DNA from: Dillenia suffruticosa
Taxonomy: Eukaryota; Streptophyta; Magnoliopsida; Dilleniales; Dilleniaceae
Reading direction: 5' to 3'
Assembly (NCBI GenBank): GCA_033439265.1
Contig: JAVTVX010000026.1
Location: 12,215,001-12,279,000 of the forward strand
DNA length: 64,000 nt
In this document: positions 21,500 through 33,651 of the stretch, piece after piece
Layout of the letters: each line of letters opens with the position of its first letter
How positions within the stretch are numbered: position 1 is the stretch's first letter
Notes under the pieces: model-generated
Seen by the model: the letters and a program-made list of their open reading frames with translations, nothing else
The model's database searches: none
Told to the model about the DNA's origin: nothing
Position numbers and translations under genes: made by a program

Positions 21500-24445
21500 T
21501 GTCACGCCCCGAACCGGGGTCATGAACAGTCGCCCATTGCTCTGAATGCCGGTTATATTTTTACAGAAAATCAGGCAGAATCTCTTCATATTTCGGAGGT
21601 CTCCCAAATACAATTTTAACCTGTATATCAACATTCATCATGTAAAATAAATAAATAGCTATCCTGACCTCTCCAAAATCAACCAATACCATAGCCAACA
21701 TCCAGAACAATGCAAGGCTATAAAATTTTTCCAGCAGACCTAACCACAAACCTCTACTGTCATACCCAACTAGAGCATGAGCAGCTGCCACACCGAGCGG
21801 ATCTAAAATTTTACATAATATACAATAATTTTCTCAAGTGATATTTAAATACGTACAATCGTCTCAATACAAATAAACTATGAGAGTTTTACAATTAAAT
21901 ATACACAAATTTTACAGCCATCCCAAAAATAAATAAATGAATATATTTATCAAACTAAAATCTCCAATAATCATAGCGGAAGATATGGTAACATCCATAC
22001 CCAAATCCGGTACTATCAAGTTCACATCGCAACACGATAATTCTTCTTCAGTCCAAGACTAATCCTATGGGGAGAAAGTGATGGGTGAGTATCTATGGGA
22101 GGATACTCAGTAAGTGAGGAGATTGATATCATGCTATCAACATCAAGGGTGAATTTGGAGTAGCAAAGCATGTAACAAAATATTGAGTGTGCGAAAATAA
22201 CATGTTGTTTCAGAATAAAACATATCTCACGGCACACATCAAACAATAACATATGCATCCATCCATGTATTAAGTCACAGACGTAGAGCCGGCCAAACAA
22301 ACAATCCCGACAATGGTCTACATAGACCAAAGACGGGCGCATTGCGGGTTTTCACTATGCAAAGATCAAATAATGGCTCTCTACTCCAATGTTGCCCACA
22401 GACTACTCCAACTAACCTGTAAATAATAATAATGATACATATATATAGTCGGCCATGTATGGTGCCCCGCCCAATGCTAGATAGAGGTAAAGTCACGTCC
22501 TCCCCAATGAGGGTCAACCTGGGACACCCATACACATAACGATCTAGCGGATACCTCCGACCGAAATGTATCCGGGCACAAGGGGTGCCTCTACCAAATG
22601 TCCTTTGTAGTTACGGAATGCTATAGGAAGCATATCACCATATCACCAAGTCGGCCGGGCACGTAGCCCCATGCATCACATCATGTCGGCCGGGCATATA
22701 GCCCCATGCATCGTAACATAATTTCGGCCGGGCATATAGCCCAAAGATTTTATATAAATCCATTTAAAACCATGTGGCAATACAGTGGAACCATTAAAAC
22801 ATGTCAATACGTCGAAAAGGTGGCACAATATCAGTTATCAAACTCATGGATGCATAATCTATAAAATCAGCAGTTGGAACGCTCCAATGGTCACAAAAAT
22901 ATATACATATACTTATCAAAATCCAAACATTCAGTTTTCACACGTATAAAAATCATGTCGTTCAAAAATCGGTAAAACATGATTTGTCAATCAATAGAAA
23001 ATGTCAAAATCTCACTCACAGTTTTAGGGAGGGTGGTCACTCCCTATTTTCAAAATAATCTAATCTGACTTCTCGAGTCTTCAAAAAGATCAACCTAATC
23101 AGATCATCAGATCATCAAACTTTAACATCAAATTTCAAGTATTTAAGGGTTTATTCACTTTCCCTAAATTTGTACAAAATTTAACTTTTCAATTTATGAA
23201 TACACTCTAATGTTATCAGTTGTATTTCATTTATAAATAATTAACGTACCTTTAAACCAAGTCAAATTCAACCCTAAAACCACTCAGGGTCTGAAATAAG
23301 TTTTAAAATAAATAATTTTCTCATAAGATAGAAAATTTTAAAAAATCATACACTTTTCCATTTTCATCCAAATGTTTCAAGCCATATGTCATTTTCAAGA
23401 TATATGAGTCTATTTTCGTAATACGGAGATCGTATTTAAATTACCTATAAGCAAAAGAATTTATAATGAGAAAGGCTGCATCAACCCTTTCACTCAAATC
23501 CCAATTTCCGACTATTTTCATGCATAGGTTAATTTAAACTCCAAGGAAAACAATTCCAATCAACTTAATTTGATTCTATCATCCTGAACAGTCTCATTTC
23601 ATATAAATTCTTACACTTAACCTAATGATCCGCATATAATGTCGGAAAATGTCTGTGAAAATCTAGTTTACATTCTAGTACATACAAGGCTTCTTATCTA
23701 AAATTTACCCTAACTTCGATAACCAAATCGAATGGGTCCGAAATCACTCAATTAGGGTTTTTCTCGAAGCGCAGACCTTCCTCCGAATGTCTCCTCGATC
23801 ACTCCAAGATCTAAAATGCTACCTATCAAGACAAGGTTTATTGATTAGGTTCAAACACTTAGATCGGAAGCAAACCCTAAGTCATTTACCTGCGTGGAGG
23901 TTCGTGGGCTGTCACTGGCTCACGGGCCGTCGCGGGCTACAGTAGGCTCGTGGGTTTGCGGGTCAGCGGGCCAGTGGGTTTTCGACTAGCGAGCTCGCAG
24001 GTCTACGGGCCAGTGGGCTAATGGGCTAGCAGGCCGGCAGGCCTGCGGGCAGATGGGCCTGCGGGCTGGCGGGCCTGCGGCTGATGGGCCTACGGGCAGC
24101 TGCGGTCGTGCACGGTGGCGTGCGATACGATCGATCGTTTGTCGCGGTGGAGGAAGACGAGGTGGAAGGGAGAGAGATTGCGAGAGAGAGACTGTGAGAG
24201 AGAAAGCGAGAGGGAAAGAAGAAGAAGAAGAAGAAGAAGAAGAAGAAGGTGGTGGCGATCGCGGCGGAACACGCGACGAAGGAGGAGCGGCGCCACGATG
24301 GGAGAAGAAACGATGGGTGAGGAGAGAGAGAGCGAGAGAGAGAGAGAGAGAGAGAGTGGGATTAGGGTTTCCAACCCTAATCCCCAAATTTTGGGACGCA
24401 GCGTTTTGCCCCAAAACGCTACGTCTCCATTTTTTTTGTGTTACA
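21500..24445 (-). repeat. 3' LTR of the internally deleted gypsy element
   Basis: Minus-strand start TGTAACACAAAA at 24445, end GGGCGTGACA at 21500, about 2.9 kb. Pairs with 27740-31047; many transitions separate the two, so the element is old. Preceded on the minus strand by aggacgaaacttatttttaaggggttagaaa, the normal gypsy chromovirus end plus polypurine tract. Contains (GA)n and (GAA)n runs near 24220-24355 and a donor-like CGCAG|GTAAAT at 23890/23889. Long Arg/Glu or Pro/Ser-rich frames are shadows of these runs. Confidence 0.8.
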
Positions 24446-25860
24446 TTTTCTAACCCCTTAAAAATAAGTTTCGTCCTCAAAACTAAAAGAAAGCAATACA
24501 TTGAACAAGTGGAGGTACTATCTCTTAATAGTCTCTTCGGGCTCCCAGATCTCTTCCTCAACCTAGTTACTCCTCTACAAAACTCTGACCAATGAAACTT
24601 CTTTACTCCGTAACTTTTTGACCTGTCGATCTAGAATAGCTATGTGCTGAGCTGGAAAACTAAGGTCCTCCCTAACTGGCCGACCGTCGCCAGTCGTTGT
24701 TTGAGCTCCTGAAAGCTTGTTTCACAATGATTGTCCCAAGAACTTGACATCTTTTCGCGTCAATCTGGTAAGTGGAGCAGTGATCCGGGAGGATCCTTCT
24801 ACGAACTGCCGATAACACCCCGCAAGATCAAGGAAACTACGTACCTCGGTCACTGTCTGTGGTTGCTGGTGTGTTGGACAGCCCAACGGCATGCCCACGA
24901 ACTCGTAATGTCCATATCGGGTGCGGAATGCAACTTGGGCACTTTCTCAGCCCTGATCCGCAACTGATGATATCCAGAATCGAAGATCGATCTTTGATAA
25001 AAACACGCACACCCTGGACTGATCAAATAAATCATCAATACGTGGTAGAGGGTACCGATTCTTAATGGAAACCTTGTTTAGCTGCTTATAGTTCGTACAC
25101 AATCGTAGAGTCCCGTCCTTCTTCTTCACGAATAACACCGGAGCACTCTAAGGCGAAGTGCTCGGACGGATAAAACCGTTGTCCAGCAACTCCTGCAACT
25201 GGATCTTGAGCTCTCTAAACTCAGCTGGCGCCATTCTGTATGACAGAATAAATATGGGAGTGATCCCTAGAGCTAGGTAAATCTCGAAATCAAAGTCCCG
25301 AACTGGTGGTAGTCTGGGTAGCTCCTCGGGAATTATATCTGGGAACTCCTGCACCATTAGGACCTCCTCAAGTCTCGGCCCCTCCACAGTGGTGTCAATA
25401 ACATGGGCCAGGTATGCCGTGCAACCTCAGCGTATCAATCTCTTGGCTTTCATCACCGATACAACACAGCGAGATAACACTCGCCTCTCGCCTAGGAACC
25501 TCAACAACAGCTTCTTGAGTCTCCGAAACTCCACTTCTTTGGTGAAGCAATCTACTGAGGCCCTATACATGCTTAGCCAATCCATCCCTAGGATGGCATC
25601 GAAATTCATCATTTCAATTGGAATCAAGTCTGCCTCAAGTATAGCATCTCTGACCATGACCTTACTCCCTCTGTAAACAGAATCTCTAAGTATCTACTTA
25701 CCGAGAGGAGTAATGACCAATATCTCCTCATCAAGTGGCTACAAAGGCTTACCCAACCCGTGGGCAAAAGACACTCACATACGAATAGTTCAACTCGGTG
25801 TCAAATAGGACACAAGCGTCGACTCCCCACATATTCATAACTCCTATTGTGAGAAAATAA
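24446..25860 (-). pseudogene. Deleted gypsy pol: protease, partial RT, chromodomain remnant
   Basis: Minus strand, 5' to 3': protease region (FDAILGMDWLSMY near 25600), RT start (PPYR-like SYRMAPAEF and [12 protein letters not shown], 25390-24950), a jump within RT, TRYGHYEFVGMP, a jump to the RT thumb (TEVRSFLDLAG, near 24850), then a jump to HIAILDRQVKKLRSK, the segment leading into a chromodomain (near 24640-24520). The RT catalytic core, RNase H and integrase are absent. Stops and frameshifts occur. The chromodomain linker places the element with chromoviruses, probably Tekay/Del, given the very long LTRs. Confidence 0.8.
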
Positions 25861-26229
25861 AAAAATTAGTTGATAAATATGGAAGAAAATATATGCTCAC
25901 ATATATATATATATCAAAATGTATACACATACCAACATAGTTAAGCCTCTAAGGCTTTAACTAGTGATGGTACTCAAAAGAAGGTATATAAAAGAAAATA
26001 TCTCTAAACATGAGGATCAGTGGGAGGAGCACCAATAATCACGTCAGGACTCGCCTGAGCGTCCTCCTGCGTCATTGCGTATATACGGGCCTGTATCCTC
26101 TACTGCTGTCGGAATGATCCTGGCACCGTGTTGCTCCCGACTGCTGTCTGTGGAGCGGTATGACTCGAGTGCACAAGTGCTCCCTGCTGTCCTTCTCAGG
26201 GAACACTCGACTGTCCTGAAACTATCTGA

Positions 26230-27499
26230 CCTCCAAATCCCAACTCAAGACAGGTGCTCCTGATGTGCCCTGGCTTCCCACACCGGAAGCATATAACAGA
26301 CACCGTACACTCTTCAAATTGATGGTGTCCACCACATCGGAGGTAAAAAAGTGTCGTTGATCTGAAGTCTGAGTAGTGGCGCTAGAGGTCGGTGCTCTAA
26401 ATCCCTAAGATCGTGATCCCTGTCCAGGATGTGTTTGTCTTGGCTAAGAAGAGCCTTCCTGATATCCTGAACTCCTGCCCTTCTTCGAGCCCTGGCTCGA
26501 AGAAGCCCCATATCTCTTCTTCCTTAGCTCTCTGTTCTCCCGCTGTCTGCCCTCAGCACGGATGATCTCCTCTGCCCTAAGTGTTGAGTCCACTATCTCC
26601 ACAAAGGAGAGCCTAGGAGTCATTGTTATGTACCTCCTGATATTCAAGTTGAGGCCATCTTCAAACTTGAACCGTAGCTGTTTCGGCGTCGCCAAGTCTG
26701 GAACGAAAGCAGCTAGTCGTCTTATCTCCGTCTCATACTCTGTCACTGTCCTGGTTCCTTGCCGCAAGTGTAGAAACTCTACCCTCTTGCGGTCCTACTG
26801 GAACTCAGAGAAGTACCTGCGATCGAACTCCCGCAGGAAGTCCTCCTATCGCAGCGGCTCAATAGCATCGTCACAAATCGCCTCCCATCAAGTGAGGGCA
26901 TCACAATCCAAGAGTCTCTCTGCTATCCGAAGCCAGTAGTCCTCGCTTAACCCTAGATCAGTCAAAATTCTACAGGTACGGTTGATTCAGTGCTTTGCTA
27001 CTGTGGGATCACACATTCCCGCGAACTCCGTGCAGCCTAACTATCTCTCCTCCTTCACCAACTGAGTGAGCTTTTGAATATGCCTCAAAATAGATGAGGA
27101 AGTATCACTCGGTCCTGAAAAAGTGGAAGAACCAACAGCTAGGGGCTGATCTGGTGCAACTGAAGGTGGCACGGCTGTAGGAGTCGGCGTGGCCATCGGT
27201 ACTGGTGGAGGTGGCATGGCCGTAGGAGTCAGCACTGTCGTCGGTGGTAGTGGGGGTGGCATCTGAATCCTGTGAGAGGTATACCACTCATACACCTACC
27301 TAAATGCCTCGAAAGATGGTGGTGGAACCTCGGCTGGAGCAGCCGGCTGAGTAGGCACTGCAGGGGGCGCCCGTGAAGAGGAAGCAGCCTCAGGCACTCC
27401 AAGGGTCTCAGGTCCCCTCGAAGGGTTAGGTACTTGAGGAGTCTCAGGTAGCGCGAGTCTAGCTCCGCGTCCCGCTGGTCTACCGCATCTAGGCGGTAT
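26230..27499 (-). pseudogene. Decayed gypsy gag with CCHC zinc knuckle
   Basis: Minus strand. The start codon position reads ATA (27499-27497), followed by CCGCC and an Arg/Gly-rich start matching MPPRR of the element at 36324. Capsid-like segment TEYETEIRRLAAFVP and LRFKFEDGL near 26640-26740; zinc knuckle CFRCGKPGHIRSTC near 26250-26290. Several stops and small indels. An acceptor-like tccttgcag precedes the start directly (27504-27505). Confidence 0.8.
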
Positions 27500-27720
27500 A
27501 ATTCTGCAAGGAGAGAACTTTCATTAGATATAACTTTAGAGTTTGACATGATTGAAAAATTATAGTTAGTTACGTAGTAACTAACCCCCTAAAATGAATG
27601 AAATCATTGGTTTACGACCATATAGGGGACTTTAAATGACTGTATGAAACTCTCTAATATATTGAGAACTTTTCTATGTACTTGGAAATACTTTTCTTAC
27701 TACCCTTTGCCTAACTTAAG

Positions 27721-27732
27721 GCTCTGATACCA
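27721..27732 (-). other. Primer binding site of the deleted gypsy element
   Basis: Minus strand TGGTATCAGAGC, 7 bases inside the 5' LTR end, matching plant initiator tRNA-Met. Confirms minus orientation and which LTR is the 5' one. Confidence 0.85.
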
Positions 27733-27739
27733 ACCGAAT

Positions 27740-30700
27740 TGTCATACCCCAAACCGGGATCATGAACAGCCGTCCGTTACCCTGGATGCTGGTTAAATTT
27801 TTATATAAAATTGGGCAAAACCTTCCCATATTTCGGAAGTCTCCCAAGTACAATTTTAACCTATATATCAACATTCATACTATAAAATAAATAAATGGTC
27901 ATGCCAGCCTCTCTAAAATCAACTAATGCCACAGCCAACATCCAGAACAACGCAAACCTATAAAATTTTTCCAGCATACCTAACCACAGACCTCTACTCT
28001 CATACCCAACTAGAGCATGAGCAGCCGCCACACCGACCGGATCTAAAATTTTACATAATATACAATAATTTTCCCAAATGACATTTAAATACGTACAATC
28101 GCCTCAATACAAATAAACTATGAGTCACAATTAAATATATACAAATTTTATAGTCATCCCAAAAATAAATAAATGAGTACATTTATCAAACTAAAATCTC
28201 CAATAATCATAGCGGAAGATATGGAAACATCCATACCCAAACCCGATACTATCAAGTTCACGTCACAACACGATAATTCTTATTTAGTCCAAGACTAATC
28301 CTGTGAGGAGAAAGTGATGGGTGAGTATCTATGGGAGGATACTCAGCAAGTGATGAGATTGATATCGTGCTATCAATATCAATGGTGAATTTGGAGTGTC
28401 AAAACATGTAACAAAAAATTGAGTGTGTGAAAAAAACCTGCTATTTCAGAATAAAACATATCTCAAGGCGCACATCAAACAATAACATATACATCCATCC
28501 ATGTATTAAGTCACATACGTAGAGCCAGCCAAATAAACAATCCCGACAATGGTCTACTTAGACGAAGGAAGGGCGCATTGGGGGTTTTCACTATGCAAAT
28601 ATCAAATAATGGCTCTCTACCCCAATGTTGGCCACAGACTACTCCAATTAGTCTGTAAATAATAATAATGATACATATATATAGTCGGCCGCGAATGGTA
28701 TCCCGCCCAATGCTAGATAGAGGTAAAGTCACGTCCTCCCCGATGAGGGTCAACCTAGGACACTCATACACATGACGATCTGGCGGATACCTCCGGCCGA
28801 AATGTATCCGGGCACAAGGGGTGCCTCTACCAAATGTCTTTCATAGTTACGGAATGCTATAGGAAGCATATCACCATATCACCATATCACCAAGTCGGCC
28901 AGGCACGTAGCCCCATACATCACATCATGTCGGCTGGGCATGTAGCCCCATGCATCATAACATAATTTCAGTAGGGCGTATAGCCCAAAGATTTTATATA
29001 AATCCATTTAAAATCATGTGCCAATACAGTGAAACCATTAAAACATGTCAATATATCGAAAAGATGGCACAATATCAGTTATCAAATTCATGGATGCATA
29101 ATTTATAAAATCAGCAGTTGGGACACTCCAATGGTCACAAAAATATGTACATATACTTATCAAAATCCAAACATTCAGGTTTTACACGTATAAAAATCAT
29201 GTCGTTTGAAAATCGGTAAAACATGATTTGTCAATCAATAGAAGATGTCAAAATCTCACTCACAGTTTTAGGGAGGGTGGTCACTCCCTATTTTCAAAAT
29301 AATCCAATCTGACTTCTCGAATCTCTAAAAAGATCAGCCTAATCAGATCATCAGATCATCAAACTTTAATATCAAATTTCAAGTATTTTAGGGTTTATCC
29401 ATTTTCCCTAAATTTGTACAAAGTTTAACTCTTCAATTTATGAATATACTCTAATGTCATCAGTTGCATTTCCTTTATAAACAATTAACGTACCTTTAAA
29501 CCAAGTCAAATTCAACCCTAAAACCATTCAAGATCTGAAATAAGTTTTAAAATAAATAATTTTCCTATAAGATGAAAAATTTTTGAAAAATCATATACTA
29601 TTTGATTCCCATCCAAATGTTTCAAGTCATATGTCATTTTCAAGATATATAAGTCTATTTTCATAATACGGAGAACGTATTTAAATTTCCTATAAGCAAA
29701 ACAATTTATAATGAGAAAGACTGCATCAACCCTTACACTCAAATCCCAATTTCTAACTATTTTCATGCATAAGTCAATTTAAACTCTAAGGGAAACTATT
29801 CCAATCAACTTAATTTGATTCTATCATCCTGAACAATCCCATTTCATATAAATTCCTACCCTTAACCTAATGAACCGCATATAATGTCGAAAAATGCATT
29901 CTATGAGAATTTAGTTTACATTCTAGTACATACAAGGCTTCTTATCTAAAATTTACCCTAACTTCAATAACCAAATCGAATGGATCCGAAATCACTCACC
30001 TAGGGTTTTTCTCGGAACACAGACCTTCGTCCGAATGTCTCCTCGATCACTCCAAGATCTGAAATGTTACCTATCAAGACAGGATTTATTGGTTAGGTTC
30101 AAACACTTAGATCGGAAGCAAAACCCTAAATCATTTACCTGCATAGAGGTTCGTGGGCTGTCACGGGCTCATGGGCCGTCGTGGGCTACAGCGGTCTCAT
30201 GGGTTCGCAGGTCAGCGGGCCAGTGGGTTTTCAGCTAGCGGGCTCGGGGGTCTGCGGACCAGTGGGATAGCGGGCCGGCAGGCCTGCGAGCAAATGGGCC
30301 TGCGACTGATGGGCCTACGGGCTGGCGGGCCAGCGGGCCAGCGAGCTGATGGGCTTGCGGCTGATGGGCCTGCGGGCTGCAGTGGCTTGCTGGCTGGTGC
30401 ACGCCCGTGTGCTCATGCGCTGCGCTGGTGCGCGCTCGTGTGCTCCGCTGCTGCACGCTGGTGCGCTGGCTCGCGCCCGTGCGCTGGCTCGCGCCCGTGC
30501 GCTGGCTCGCGTGCTATCGTGTGCCAGCTCGTGCGCGGCCTGGCTCGTGCTTGCTCACAGACCGGGTCCTGCTCGTTCGCCTAGCTCGTGCTCGCTCGCG
30601 GAATGGGTCCTGCTCACTCGCGGACTGAGGTGCGCTGTGGCTTGATTGCGTGCAAGGGCACTGGGTTGCGCTCGCGGAGGCTCGTGGGAGGAAAGAGTAG

Positions 30701-30915
30701 CTGCGGTCGTGCACGGTGGCATGCGGTGCGATCGATCGTGGCTCGCGGTGGAGGAAGGCGAGGCGGAAGGGAGAGAGATCGCGAGAGAGAGAGACTGTGA
30801 GAGAGAAAGCGAGAGGGAAAGAAGAAGAAGAAGAAGAAGAAGAAGGTGGTGGCGATGGCGGCGGAACACACGGCGAAGGAGGAGCGGCGTCATGGTGGGA
30901 GAAGAAACGAAGGGT

Positions 30916-30966
<51 letters not shown>

Positions 30967-31047
30967 TGAGAGAGAGGGATTAGGGTTTTGCAAAAGGAAA
31001 TTGGGAAAGTGACTTTTGATTTTTTTTTTTTTTTTGTCGGTGCCACA
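27740..31047 (-). repeat. 5' LTR of the deleted gypsy element
   Basis: Minus start TGTGGCACCGAC at 31047, end GGGGTATGACA at 27740, about 3.3 kb. It is longer than its partner because of a GC-rich tandem region near 30290-30660 (repeats like gcgggcctgc and gctggctcgcgc). Donor-like sequence tgcaG|GTAAAT at 30139/30138. (GAA)n and (GA)n runs at 30822-30845 and 30919-30963. Confidence 0.8.
30919..30963. repeat. (GA)n microsatellite
   Basis: Long uninterrupted GA run in the LTR leader. Confidence 0.9.
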
Positions 31048-31331
31048 AAACCACAATGATAACTTACAGGGCATTGCAAGGATTGCCCAAGAATCGCTAG
31101 ATGGCTCAAGTAGATTGCAACTGTACTAGTTAGCATTAATCAACATTTGATTACCTTATGTAGAAAGACAGTTTATGGATAATCTGTTTAAAAATGGAAG
31201 CAAAAACTTCAGCTGCTGGAATTTACGCATTATGCTCTTCTATTAGAAAACTGATTTATGTTTTTCTAAAGAGAACTTGCCTCAAATGCTGAGAAATGTT
31301 GAGAAAATGATGGTCACCCAGCATGCTTTCA
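31048..31331. other. Copy of the ALIX 3' flank, unit 2
   Basis: Continues the host sequence interrupted at 19190 and follows 9226-9440, then skips about 200 bases present at 9450-9690. No gene visible. Confidence 0.7.
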
Positions 31332-31433
31332 TCATTGCTTATGGTAGCCACTCTAGTGTGGTGGAGGATAGGGACTAGGAATCGTATAAGAAGGCCGAGG
31401 TTGAGACCCATGCTGTTGTTCATGAGCATTGTA
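31332..31433 (-). pseudogene. Second stray copy of the last ALIX codons
   Basis: Minus strand repeat of the final ALIX codons with the terminal TGA at 31332-31334, like 9719-9820, but with an in-frame TAG just before the last residues. Homology to ALIX ends at the same base as in unit 1. Confidence 0.8.
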
Positions 31434-32245
31434 AAGAACTTAAGTTGGCAGTGGCTGAAAGAGAACAGCAAGCTCTGGTCTAAGTGGCAACATTCCATGG
31501 AGTCACACATTCACTGCTACTGCTTGGCTCAACTTGAAAACCAGATGCAAGGCCATCTATGAAAACATGCAGCCTTTCGCCATTCCACAGTAGTCCCGGC
31601 TCTGAAGTTTGCAAAGGAAAACATAACAGCTGTGCTTTCTGGCAGGGCAGACTCCATTAGGCATGGGAGATGGATTGCCTGACAAAGGCTTTCTCAAGCT
31701 TTACTCTGATGGTTCAGCAATAAGAAATCCAGGCTCGGCTCTGGAGGGCTCAGAAGAGGCGGGCAAGGAAAATGGGGTTCACCGTGAATATGGACACTAC
31801 AACTAGTTACATGGCAGAGCTCAGGGGGGTAAGAGAAGGGTTATGGCTAGCCTGCAGACACGTCCTTCAAGGAATTATCCTTAAACTGGACTCTGAGATT
31901 CTAGCCAACCATCTTAACATGGGTATAAGTATGGATCATCCCATGTACCATGCCATCTAAGATTACCTCAACCTCATGCAGACAGTAAGGTTTAAGGAGG
32001 GAAGGAACACTTGTCGGGAAGGGAACAAGTGCGCAGATTTGATGGCCAAACTAGGTCACTCCATGCATCAAAGGGTGAAAGTGTTTACTTCTCGAGACAT
32101 GCAGACCTTGCTCCAAGAGGATGAAGATGGCGTTGCCAGCTTTAGGGCCTAGGCCCAGTCTTGTTTGTGATTTGGCCTTTGGGCTTTTGTTTAGTCTCCT
32201 TTCATTTACCCCCAAAAAAATAAAGAAATAACAAAAAAAAAAAAT
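31434..32245 (+). pseudogene. LINE remnant with RNase H-like domain, unit 2
   Basis: An RNase H domain is readable in pieces: LYSDGSAIRNPGSA near 31695, then after a frameshift MAELRGVREGLWLACRHV and LKLDSE (31800-31900), a stop at 31958-31960 (HAI*), and GNKCADLMAKLGHS (near 32020-32060). The order and motifs fit the C-terminal RNase H found at the end of plant LINEs. A-rich tail at about 32211-32245. No RT is present, so it is 5'-truncated. Confidence 0.7.
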
Positions 32246-32259
32246 TGTAAAATCTGTAT

Positions 32260-33184
32260 TTGCCAATCACTTGACTTGCTGCGTATGGACTCGCATTCTT
32301 GACAAAAACCAATGTTTTCCTGTGGGCCTTCCTGCAGTGTCGAGAATGAATTTCTCTAGACATCATACTGTGCAGAGAAACCAGTAAGAAACTTCCACAA
32401 GCTTTTCTGATAAACAAATTCAAAGTTTTCCTTGACTAGTCAGCTTCTAGTTGAAGGGTGCCACCTTAAAAATATGGTGACGACATGTTAAAAATATAAT
32501 GGTGACACCGTAAAAATATAAAAATGTTGTTTGCAAGCAAAGTTTATTGAATCTGTCAAAGTCATGTTATCATGGTGTCGACATAGGTGAAAATTGACAG
32601 CTCCTCGAACGACTTTTATGACTTTTATGATTTTTATGAAAATCAGAAATTTAAATATTAAAAATAAAAAAATAAATAACAAGAGACTCGGTCTTCAAAT
32701 TAATTCTTACAGCTATTCAAATATGACGAATTTTCAAATATCGATAATCAAGTTAAAAAAAAAAACTGATAGCTCGATTAACAAATCACTCTCCATAATC
32801 AATTTAAGGCCAACCTCTTGAAATTTATACAAAAGATAAAAATTATATTTTTATATTTATGTATTTTTATATTAAATAAATTATTTACATATCTAATTAT
32901 AATTTTTATTTTTATATATTTTTATAATTAATGATTATATATTTGATTATTTTAAATTATTATTAAAAATATGATCATTTTATTATTTTTATAAAATAAT
33001 TAATATTTATATAAAAGTTTTATATTTTAATATTTATGTTTTTTTTTTTTTTACAAAATATCATTTTGGTATGGGTCTGGTCCTGTTTACTAACTTTATA
33101 AATTAGCTTCTCCTCCCTACATTTGTGATACAAGCAAAGCACAAGACAAACATAATCTTTTACAAGTAGGTGCATAACAAGAAA
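32260..33184 (+). promoter_or_regulatory. Upstream region and TATA box of SABATH copy B
   Basis: Homologous to 10660-11550 and 49289-50165. TATAAA at 33097-33102 lies 88 bases before the ATG. The AT-rich middle is at 32640-33060; a short extra piece near 32430-32530 carries two gttaaaaatat-like repeats. Confidence 0.6.
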
Positions 33185-33407
33185 ATGGAAACAAAGAAAC
33201 TAGTAGAATCCATTGCCATGACCGGCGGAGAAAGCCAATACAGCTATGCCAAGAATTCAGCGTTTCAGGTGATTTCTCTTCATTCTACGTTAACAATCTC
33301 AGAAAATTTGAGATCATGCATTTAGAGGAGCTACAGTTTAAGCGCCCACTAATTCTAATAGCTGACCATGGTGCCATGCCGTTGTGACAATCGAATTGCA
33401 CACGTGG

Positions 33408-33595
33408 TGTGGTATAGAAAAATAATAATAATAATAATAATAATAATAAGAAAATAAATAAAAATACTCTCACACTAATTTCTCTCATTTCTTTCCCCTC
33501 ACCCGAAACTCAACACTCTTCTTCCTTCTCTCAACCTCACTCACTCTCTCCCACACTTCCACTCTTGCCTCTCACTCTTGTAGTTCTCTCTTTCT

Positions 33596-33651
<56 letters not shown>

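Larger units (their letters stand above)
19191..31047 (-). mobile_element. Composite three-LTR gypsy insertion
   Basis: The outer ends are TG...CA and are flanked by AACCC (19186-19190) and AAACC (31048-31052), a 5-bp target duplication with one mismatch. The uninterrupted site is readable at 9222-9235. Inside, from right to left on the minus strand: LTR 31047-27740, deleted internal region, LTR 24445-21500, then a further related but different LTR 21499-19191 that lacks its start. So three LTRs of two subfamilies sit in one target site. A nested insertion followed by deletion, or recombination between elements, could explain it. Confidence 0.7.

Noticed and set aside
21200-21634. Minus-strand frame of 144 codons, Ser/Leu-rich
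   Set aside because: Spans the junction of two LTRs and a CT-rich leader; no domain.
24053-24595. Long open frames rich in Arg/Glu or Ser/Leu on both strands
   Set aside because: They lie in the LTR leader over (GA)n and (GAA)n runs and occur again at 30514-31136; low-complexity artefacts.
30153-30645. GC-rich open frames with Ala/Arg/Cys repeats
   Set aside because: Produced by a tandem GC-rich repeat in the LTR; absent from the partner LTR.
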